Assembly (NCBI GenBank): GCA_025455765.1
Contig: JALOLX010000115.1
Location: 1 to 7,099, forward strand
Direction: 5' to 3'
Source: Flavobacteriales bacterium
GTDB lineage: Bacteria; Bacteroidota; Bacteroidia; Flavobacteriales_F; PHOS-HE28
DNA length: 7,099 nucleotides
The notes under the pieces were generated by a model. That model was not told the origin of the DNA. It saw nothing but the letters and a program-made list of their open reading frames with translations, and made no database searches. Both the position numbers and the translations under genes were made by a program. Positions 1 to 4,560 of this stretch are shown one piece after another. Position 1 is the stretch's first letter. Every line of letters begins with the position of its first letter.

Positions 1-14
1 TTCGGCGCAGCTTC

Positions 15-22
15 TACCTTTG
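15..22 (+). promoter_or_regulatory. Bacteroidota-type -7 promoter box upstream of the hydrolase gene
   Basis: TACCTTTG matches the Bacteroidota primary-sigma -7 consensus TAnnTTTG exactly, and the same octamer recurs before the beta-barrel gene at 2920. The expected -33 TTTG element would lie before the window start and cannot be checked. With initiation about 5-7 bases downstream of the box, the transcript would begin near 27-29, leaving a leader of only a few bases before the ATG at 33. Confidence 0.55.
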
Positions 23-32
23 GTCGGATCGC

Positions 33-800
33 ATGGCGAACGAAGCACACCTGAAGCGCGAGGGCGAGTTCACCTACATCGACGTGGGCGACGGTCCTCC
101 ATTGATCTTCTTGCACGGCCTGTTCGGCGCATTAAGCAACTTCGAAGGACCGATCAAACACTTCGGTGGGCGCTACCGGGTGCTGATGCCGATGTTGCCG
201 CTGTACACCTTGCCGATGCTGAACACCAACGTGCCGGCACTCGCGGATTTCCTCGATCGCTTCATCAGTCACAAAGGCCTGCGTGAAGTGAACCTGCTCG
301 GCAACTCGCTGGGCGGACACGTAGCCTTGGTCTACTGCACCAAGCATGCCGCCAAAGTGCGCACCCTCACGCTTACCGGAAGCAGCGGCCTCTACGAGAA
401 CGCTTTCGGAGGAAGCTTTCCACGCCGCGAGGACAAGGAATACCTGCGCAAGAAGATCGCACTCACCTTCCACGACCCCAAGCACGCCACGGACGACCTT
501 GTGGAAGAGTGCTATACAACGGTGAACGACAAGGCCAAGCTCATCCGCATCCTCTCGCTGGCCAAGAGCGCCATCCGCCACAACATGGCGAAGGACCTGC
601 CCAACCTGAAGATGCCCGTGTGCCTCATCTGGGGCCGCCAGGATACCATCACGCCCCCCCATGTGGCCGAAGAGTTCCACAGCCTCATCCCCCACAGCGA
701 GCTGTTCTGGATCGACAACTGCGGTCATGCCGCGATGATGGAACATCCCGATGCGTTCAATGCCATCGCTGACACGTGGCTGAGCAAGACCTTGGGGTGA
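33..800 (+). CDS. alpha/beta-fold hydrolase
   Basis: This 255-residue protein is a complete single-domain alpha/beta hydrolase, probably a cytoplasmic serine esterase, lipase-like or C-C hydrolase enzyme; its substrate cannot be read from the sequence. After the first strand comes the oxyanion-hole motif FLHGLFG (H28-G29). The nucleophile elbow is GNSLGG with Ser92, the acid is Asp204 in GRQDTITPP, and the base is His232 in NCGHAAMMEHP, so the Ser-Asp-His triad is intact and correctly spaced. The cap region between about residues 115 and 175 is charged and helical in character. There is no signal peptide or membrane segment. The ATG at 33 is the only plausible start, because the next in-frame Met falls inside the fold. 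The gene ends with tandem stops TGA TGA. It lies upstream of engB on the same strand with 105 bp between; I recall this pairing from other Bacteroidota genomes, but that is not shown by this sequence. Confidence 0.9.
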   Translation: MANEAHLKREGEFTYIDVGDGPPLIFLHGLFGALSNFEGPIKHFGGRYRVLMPMLPLYTLPMLNTNVPALADFLDRFISHKGLREVNLLGNSLGGHVALVYCTKHAAKVRTLTLTGSSGLYENAFGGSFPRREDKEYLRKKIALTFHDPKHATDDLVEECYTTVNDKAKLIRILSLAKSAIRHNMAKDLPNLKMPVCLIWGRQDTITPPHVAEEFHSLIPHSELFWIDNCGHAAMMEHPDAFNAIADTWLSKTLG

Positions 801-849
801 TGATGCACGATGCATCGATCGGCACCGGGCGCCTGAACGCCTGCTGACC

Positions 850-857
850 TACATTCG
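850..857 (+). promoter_or_regulatory. possible -7 promoter box for engB
   Basis: TACATTCG differs from TAnnTTTG at one position. It lies directly against the ATG at 858, so if it works as a promoter the transcript would start at about 862-864. That would exclude 858 as the start codon and leave a leader of about 43 bases before the ATG at 906. No matching -33 TTTG is obvious, so this is tentative. Confidence 0.35.
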
Positions 858-905
858 ATGGCGGTCGTTCGCTCTCCGCACACCACGCAGTATTCGCCCT
901 CCCCC

Positions 906-1526
906 ATGAAAGCGCTCCTCGCACAGCACCTCACCAGCGGCCGCACCGCGAAGGACTGGCCTGCACCGGACCTGCCGGAGTACGCCTTCATCGGCCGCAG
1001 CAACGTGGGCAAGAGCTCGCTGATCAACATGCTCTGCCACATCAACAAGCTGGCCCGCGTAAGCAACACCCCCGGCCGTACACGGAACGTGGAGCATTTC
1101 CGGGTGGAAGGCACCCTCACCAGCAAACGCCCATGGATGCTGGCCGACCTGCCTGGTTATGGATTCGCCAAAGCCAGCAAGACCGAACGTGCGGTTTGGG
1201 AGAAGATGATCCAGACCTACCTGAAGGAGCGCGAGAGCCTGCAGAACGTGTTCCTGCTTGCCGATTCACGTCTGGAACCCCAGCAGAACGACCTCGACAT
1301 GGTACAATGGCTCGGCGAGAACGGCATACCGTTCAGCATCGTCTTCACCAAGAGCGACAAACTGAAAGGCCCGAAAGTGGATAGCAACGTGGCCCAGTTC
1401 AAGCGCAAGCTGAAAGAGACCTGGGAGGAGCTGCCCCCCATCTTCATCACCAGCTCAGAGACCTCCAAAGGCCGCGACGAATTGCTTACCTACATCGAGA
1501 ATGTGAACACCCAGTGGAAAGGCTAG
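906..1526 (+). CDS. engB: ribosome biogenesis GTP-binding protein EngB (YihA/YsxC)
   Basis: EngB is a small TRAFAC GTPase of the cytoplasm needed for late assembly of the large ribosomal subunit. The protein is 206 residues, normal for the family. All G motifs are visible: G1 GRSNVGKS at residues 30-37, the switch I region with NTPGRTRNVEHF at 54-65, G3 DLPGYG at 81-86, G4 TKSD at 148-151, and G5 TSS at 182-184 followed by SKGRDEL. The family signature PEYAFIGRSNVGKSS precedes and includes G1. A small insertion (about residues 69-76) lies between switch I and G3, where many homologues have a tight turn. An upstream in-frame ATG at 858 would add 16 residues. I prefer 906 because MKALLAQHLTSG resembles the usual EngB N-terminus, the extension is Ser/Pro/Thr-rich and unlike the family, and a promoter-like box abuts 858. 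Confidence 0.95.
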   Translation: MKALLAQHLTSGRTAKDWPAPDLPEYAFIGRSNVGKSSLINMLCHINKLARVSNTPGRTRNVEHFRVEGTLTSKRPWMLADLPGYGFAKASKTERAVWEKMIQTYLKERESLQNVFLLADSRLEPQQNDLDMVQWLGENGIPFSIVFTKSDKLKGPKVDSNVAQFKRKLKETWEELPPIFITSSETSKGRDELLTYIENVNTQWKG

Positions 1527-1530
1527 CTCA

Positions 1531-1637
1531 GCCATAAGCCAATGGCCAATGGCCAATGGATTCTGGCTATTCGTTCCGAAGCCTGATCGTCACCTCTTGC
1601 GAACGAATAGCCAGAAGCCAATAGCCACAAGCCAGCA
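1531..1637. repeat. GCCA-type heptamer tandem arrays flanking an inverted repeat
   Basis: Four head-to-tail 7-bp units lie at 1531-1558 (GCCATAA, then GCCAATG three times). Four more lie at 1610-1637 (GCCAGAA, GCCAATA, GCCACAA, GCCAGCA). Both sets are in the same orientation, and every unit begins GCCA. Between them lie the arms and loop of the inverted repeat at 1561-1616; the second arm shares its last seven bases with the first unit of the right array. The element fills nearly all of the gap between engB and the end of gldC. Its function is unknown. It could be a small dispersed intergenic repeat or a degenerate tandem repeat grown around a terminator. Confidence 0.75.
1561..1616. terminator. 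16-bp perfect inverted repeat, candidate bidirectional terminator
   Basis: TTCTGGCTATTCGTTC at 1561-1576 is the exact reverse complement of 1601-1616, with a 24-base loop between. It lies between the convergent engB and gldC genes, where a structure able to stop transcription from both sides would be expected. There is no run of T after either arm, so it is not a classical rho-independent terminator, and the loop is long. The repeat itself is certain; the terminator role is inferred from position only. Confidence 0.5.
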
Positions 1638-1652
1638 GCGCTGATCACTTCT

Positions 1653-1871
1653 TCAACTCCGGCAGCATGTGCTCGCCTTCATCTCTTCCACCGTCATCTC
1701 TTTCGTCCACAGATCGATGCGCAGGGTGTTGCGCTCCTGCTCGTCCCAAAGGGATAACAGCACGGCCTTGCTGGTGCTTTGCGTAGCACCATCCTCTGCC
1801 TCCCAATCGATGCGTTCAGGAACCTTGTTCTCATCCAACTGCACGGTCAACTTGATCTCGGAGGTCTTCAT
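1653..1871 (-). CDS. gldC: gliding motility protein GldC, C-terminally truncated by a probable deletion/frameshift
   Basis: GldC is a small Bacteroidota protein linked with GldB in gliding motility; its biochemical role is not known. The 72-residue frame has the family's N-terminal features: SEIKLTVQLDENKVPE, IDWEAEDG, an acidic/polar stretch, then LSLWDEQERNTLRIDLWTKEM and VEEMK. Full-length GldC proteins are roughly 105-115 residues, so about a third is missing. After VEEMK the frame reads a Cys-rich, unlikely tail (ASTCCRS) to a stop at 1653-1655. In another frame, the bases at 1648-1680 read EGEHMLPELKK, a natural-looking acidic/basic C-terminus ending at a stop at 1645-1647. This suggests that an internal segment not divisible by three was lost, perhaps between GAAG direct repeats (GAAG occurs twice in GAAGAGATGAAG). 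The start ATG lies 26 bases after the gldB stop, so the two form an operon. It may be a pseudogene, or an assembly or sequencing error. Confidence 0.8.
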   Translation of the reverse strand: MKTSEIKLTVQLDENKVPERIDWEAEDGATQSTSKAVLLSLWDEQERNTLRIDLWTKEMTVEEMKASTCCRS

Positions 1872-1897
1872 GGGAGGGTCTGTTCGGATGTCCGGGT

Positions 1898-2914
1898 TCA
1901 GCGCGGACGGTAGCTCTTCAGGATGATGTTCGGATCACGAATGCTGAAGAGCGCGGCAAAGGTGGTGCCCGGATGCGCTTCCAGGTAGTTCATCACCATG
2001 CGATAGCCGATCCATTCGCCGATGTGACCTGGACTTTCACGCGGGAAACCATTGGTGAACGGGCCATCGTTCATGATCCGCCCGATGTCGTCGGCCTGCT
2101 TGCTGAACAGCAGCTCGCGCCCTGCCAGCTCACGCCAGATCAGCGCTTCGTTGGCCTCGCACCACGCCAGTTGCTCAGGCGTGAAGGCGAATTTCAGGTA
2201 AGGTTCCGTCTCGGGCAGCAGCGCATCCAGTAGCGCCATCACTTTTCCCGTCTCCACCAGGTTCGTCAGCAGGTCCTTGCCACCCGCCGGCTGTGCATAA
2301 TGGACCAGCAGCCATCCTTTCACCGCGCTGGGCACCAACATCGTGGGCACCATGCGCTCCTTCACGAACTGTGGAAAGGCCTCGGGCGCCAGGCGGGCCA
2401 CCACCGGATGCGCACTGCCCACGAACCATTCCACCCCGAAGCCCAGCACACTATCGGTGGGGAACAGCCCATAGTTGAAGCCTGAGTTGAAGGCCACCAA
2501 TCGGGGCGTGATGCTGTCCGGGAAGGCCACCTTCAGCCGCGCGAACGCTTTCTCGAACGCACGCTGCTGCGGCACCAGATCGCCCAGAACGCTATCCGCC
2601 GCATGTTGCACCTGGCGCCAATCCGGGTCCTGCACAAAGGCGCGCAGCATGACCGGCATCATCGGGTCTTCCACAGGAGGACCCTGCAGGATATGCTCCA
2701 CGTAGAGGCTGAAGAAGCTGCCCGTTGCGGCATGGGCTTTGTACACCACCTGCTGGAATTGTGCCGTATCAGCGTGGAACAACGCCTGATCCAGCCGTTC
2801 GATGGGCAGATGCAGCTGCACGTCACCGGCATCGATGGTGGTGTGACCGTTACGCGAGCACGACGTCCAACCCAGGAACGCGACCAATAAGAGGAACGAA
2901 GCGCGTGTGATCAA
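1898..2914 (-). CDS. gldB: gliding motility lipoprotein GldB
   Basis: GldB is a cell-envelope lipoprotein required for gliding in Flavobacterium johnsoniae; its exact mechanism is unsettled. This copy is 338 residues, slightly longer than the usual 310-330. A hydrophobic signal (SFLLLVAFLGW, residues 6-16) leads to a lipobox-like TSC with Cys19 as the probable lipidated residue. The -3 position is Trp, which is unusual but tolerated in the loose Bacteroidota lipobox. Residues 33-45 (QLHLPIERLDQAL) match the conserved start of the mature domain. The C-terminus has the family signature NDGPFTNGFPRESPGHIGEWIGYRMV at about 282-307 and ends DPNIILKSYRPR. The start codon is TTG (2912-2914): no ATG or GTG lies upstream in frame before a stop, and AAAGG sits 7 bases before it. 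It is the first gene of a gldB-gldC operon and is divergent from the beta-barrel gene. Confidence 0.9.
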   Translation of the reverse strand: MITRASFLLLVAFLGWTSCSRNGHTTIDAGDVQLHLPIERLDQALFHADTAQFQQVVYKAHAATGSFFSLYVEHILQGPPVEDPMMPVMLRAFVQDPDWRQVQHAADSVLGDLVPQQRAFEKAFARLKVAFPDSITPRLVAFNSGFNYGLFPTDSVLGFGVEWFVGSAHPVVARLAPEAFPQFVKERMVPTMLVPSAVKGWLLVHYAQPAGGKDLLTNLVETGKVMALLDALLPETEPYLKFAFTPEQLAWCEANEALIWRELAGRELLFSKQADDIGRIMNDGPFTNGFPRESPGHIGEWIGYRMVMNYLEAHPGTTFAALFSIRDPNIILKSYRPR

Positions 2915-2919
2915 CAGCT

Positions 2920-2927
2920 TACCTTTG
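2920..2927 (+). promoter_or_regulatory. -7 promoter box for the beta-barrel gene
   Basis: TACCTTTG is an exact TAnnTTTG match and identical to the box at 15-22. It lies 25 bases before the ATG at 2953, predicting a leader of about 20 bases. No TTTG is seen at the -33 spacing. Bases 2922-2926 are also the complement of the gldB ribosome-binding sequence, so promoter and minus-strand translation signal share DNA. Confidence 0.6.
2922..2926 (-). promoter_or_regulatory. ribosome-binding site of gldB
   Basis: On the minus strand AAAGG lies 7 bases before the TTG start at 2914. It supports the TTG choice, since no other start codon is available upstream in this frame, and it is one of the few Shine-Dalgarno-like sites in the window. 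Confidence 0.5.
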
Positions 2928-2945
2928 AGCGTTCGAAACGAGCCC

Positions 2946-2953
2946 CAAAACTA
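2946..2953 (-). promoter_or_regulatory. gldB: -7 promoter box for the gldB-gldC operon
   Basis: Reading the minus strand, TAGTTTTG is an exact TAnnTTTG match. It lies 31 bases before the gldB TTG, so transcription would start near 2939-2941 with a leader of about 25 bases. Its first base is the A of the opposing gene's ATG at 2953. No TTTG is present at the -33 spacing, so it rests on the -7 match and geometry. Confidence 0.5.
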
Positions 2954-3702
2954 TGAAGACCCCGCTGCACCGGACCGTTGGAACGGTCGTTGTACTGATG
3001 GCCACCGCCTTGTTCACCGCTCCTTCGCTACGGGCGCAGGATGAAGCCGGTGTGCGCTTCGGCTTGAAACTGAGCCCCAACCTCTCCATGCTGCGTTCGG
3101 AGACCAAGGGCATCAAAGCGGCCGGCAACAAGTTCGGCTACACCTTCGGCCTGATGACCGAATTCCCCATCGGCAGCAATGGCAACTACCGGTTCGCTAC
3201 AGGCCTGAACCTGCTCAACACGGGCGGTACCACCTCCACGGAGTTCAGCTACTTCAACCAGCCGGGCCAGACCACCGCGCTTCTCCGTGAGCTGGAGACC
3301 ACCTACAAGCTGCAGTACATCGAGCTGCCGTTGACCGTGAAGCTGATGACCAACGAGATCGGCTACATGCGCTACTTCGCACAAGTGGGCTTCAGCGCCG
3401 GCTTCAACATCGCTGCCAAGGCCGATATGGTGCAGCCGGTATACTTCCAGAACGCCAATACACTCGTCGAAAAGTTCGAAGAGCTCGAGAACGAGAACGT
3501 GCAGGACGACATCAACCTTTTCCGCGTGGGATTGGTGGTGGGTGCTGGCGCCGAGTACAACTTCAGCGGCAACACCAGCCTGCTGTTCGGCATCACGTAC
3601 AACAATGGCTTCACCAACATCGCCAACTTCGACGCCGCGGTGGACAAGAAGGCGCGCATCCTGAACAACTTCCTGGAACTGACCGTGGGCATGTTCTTCT
3701 GA
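2953..3702 (+). CDS. outer-membrane beta-barrel protein, PorT-like family
   Basis: This 249-residue protein is predicted to sit in the outer membrane. A signal peptide covers about residues 1-28 (basic start, hydrophobic VGTVVVLMATALF, cleavage likely after SLRA). The mature part alternates polar and hydrophobic residues in beta-strands: VRFGLKLSPNLS, FGYTFGLMTEF, YRFATGLNLL, YIELPLTVKLM, MRYFAQVGFSAGF, FRVGLVVGAGAEY, TSLLFGITYNNGF. It ends with a barrel-closing strand FLELTVGMFF with terminal Phe, recognised by the BAM machinery. The YIELPLTVKL motif is typical of the PF13568-type (OMP_b-brl_2, PorT-like) barrels of Bacteroidota. True PorT is a type IX secretion component, and the divergent gldB makes that link tempting. 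The family is large and mostly uncharacterised, however, so I do not assign porT. An acidic loop (EKFEELENENVQDD, about 174-187) probably lies outside the barrel. The ATG follows an A-rich leader without a Shine-Dalgarno sequence. The transcript ends at the terminator at 3719-3760. Confidence 0.87.
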   Translation: MKTPLHRTVGTVVVLMATALFTAPSLRAQDEAGVRFGLKLSPNLSMLRSETKGIKAAGNKFGYTFGLMTEFPIGSNGNYRFATGLNLLNTGGTTSTEFSYFNQPGQTTALLRELETTYKLQYIELPLTVKLMTNEIGYMRYFAQVGFSAGFNIAAKADMVQPVYFQNANTLVEKFEELENENVQDDINLFRVGLVVGAGAEYNFSGNTSLLFGITYNNGFTNIANFDAAVDKKARILNNFLELTVGMFF

Positions 3703-3718
3703 TCGGCACACCGGATCT

Positions 3719-3760
3719 GAAGCCCCGTTCGTGAACACATGGACGGGGCTTCGCATTTTT
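3719..3760 (+). terminator. rho-independent terminator after the beta-barrel gene
   Basis: The stem AAGCCCCGT (3720-3728) pairs perfectly with ACGGGGCTT (3743-3751). It extends inward by a G-U and a C-G pair and outward by a G-C pair, with a loop of about 10 bases. It is followed by CG, CA and five T (3756-3760). The stop codon of the upstream gene is 17 bases before it. It is the only classical terminator in the window, and it separates the beta-barrel gene from nadE. Confidence 0.9.
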
Positions 3761-3765
3761 ACACC

Positions 3766-4557
3766 ATGAGGACAACGGCGGTCATCGACCACATCACCAC
3801 CTGGCTGAAGAACTACTGCACCACCAACCGCCAGCGCGGCTTCGTGGTGGGCGTCAGCGGCGGCATCGACAGCGCGGTGACCAGCGCCTTGTGTGCACGC
3901 ACGGGCCTGCCTACCCTGTGCGTGGAACTCCCCATCCATCAAGCACCCAGCCATGTGTCGCGTGCCTTGGAGCATGTGGCCAGTCTCCAGCAACACCACG
4001 GCAACGTATCCCTTGAACGCGTGGACCTCACCCCCACCTTCGATACGTTGGAGCGCGCACTGCCCAATAGCCCGCACGACGCCACCCACCAGCTCGCACT
4101 GGCCAACACACGCGCACGGCTGCGCATGACCACCCTGTACTACTTGGCCGGGGTGCATGGCTACCTGGTGGCCGGCACGGGCAACAAGATCGAGGACTTC
4201 GGCGTGGGCTTCTTCACCAAGTACGGCGACGGTGGCGTGGACCTTTCCCCCATCGCGGACCTCACCAAAAGCGAGGTGTACGCCGTGGCACGCGAGCTGG
4301 GCATCGTACAGAGCATCCTCGATGCCGCACCCACCGACGGGCTCTTCGGAGATAGCCGCACCGATGAGGACCAGATCGGCGCGAGCTACCCGGAGCTGGA
4401 ATGGGCCATGGACCTGCGCGATAACGGCGGCAGCGCCGAAGGCCTCAACGAGCGTCAACGGCATGTGCTCGCCATCTTCGACAAGCGGCGCGCGGCCAAT
4501 AAGCACAAGATGGATCCGATACCGGTGTGCCTCATTCCCGCTGAGCTGAAGCGCTGA
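3766..4557 (+). CDS. nadE: NAD synthetase (ammonia-dependent, NadE)
   Basis: NadE makes NAD+ from nicotinate adenine dinucleotide, ATP and ammonia, the last step of NAD synthesis, in the cytoplasm as a homodimer. With the start at 3766 the protein is 263 residues, normal for the short form. There is no N-terminal glutaminase domain, so free ammonia is the expected donor. The ATP-pyrophosphatase P-loop SGGIDS is at residues 31-36. The NAD-synthetase signature runs from about 137 to 163: GTGNKIED, GFFTKYGDGG, then VDLSPIADLTKSEV. The C-terminal RTDEDQIGASYPELE matches the substrate/ATP loop region. An in-frame ATG at 3739 would add nine residues, but it lies in the loop of the terminator hairpin and the extra residues are unlike the family, so 3766 is preferred. 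No Shine-Dalgarno or clear TAnnTTTG box precedes it. Its promoter is not evident, and read-through of the terminator is possible. Confidence 0.95.
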   Translation: MRTTAVIDHITTWLKNYCTTNRQRGFVVGVSGGIDSAVTSALCARTGLPTLCVELPIHQAPSHVSRALEHVASLQQHHGNVSLERVDLTPTFDTLERALPNSPHDATHQLALANTRARLRMTTLYYLAGVHGYLVAGTGNKIEDFGVGFFTKYGDGGVDLSPIADLTKSEVYAVARELGIVQSILDAAPTDGLFGDSRTDEDQIGASYPELEWAMDLRDNGGSAEGLNERQRHVLAIFDKRRAANKHKMDPIPVCLIPAELKR

Positions 4558-4560
4558 ACC

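Noticed and set aside
132..815. 227-residue open frame on the minus strand over the hydrolase gene
   Set aside because: The plus-strand hydrolase has a full catalytic triad; the antisense frame has no recognisable motif.
801..849. Possible terminator after the hydrolase gene (short GGGCG/CGCCT-type pairing and a GATGCATC palindrome)
   Set aside because: The stems are only four to five pairs, with no T tract; too weak to call.
858..905. N-terminal extension of EngB from the ATG at 858
   Set aside because: It adds 16 low-complexity residues unlike the family, and a promoter-like box directly abuts this ATG.
1638..1650. Sequence GCGCTGATCACTTC shared with the stop region near 6427-6438
   Set aside because: Both copies arise from TGA stops next to Lys codons; with no longer match around them, it is not a repeat.
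1669..1926. 85-residue plus-strand frame opposite gldC
   Set aside because: Antisense to a recognisable GldC sequence, Ser-rich and without any motif.
2953..3702. Naming the beta-barrel gene porT (type IX secretion)
   Set aside because: The motif pattern fits a very large barrel family; nearness to gldB alone does not establish that it is PorT.
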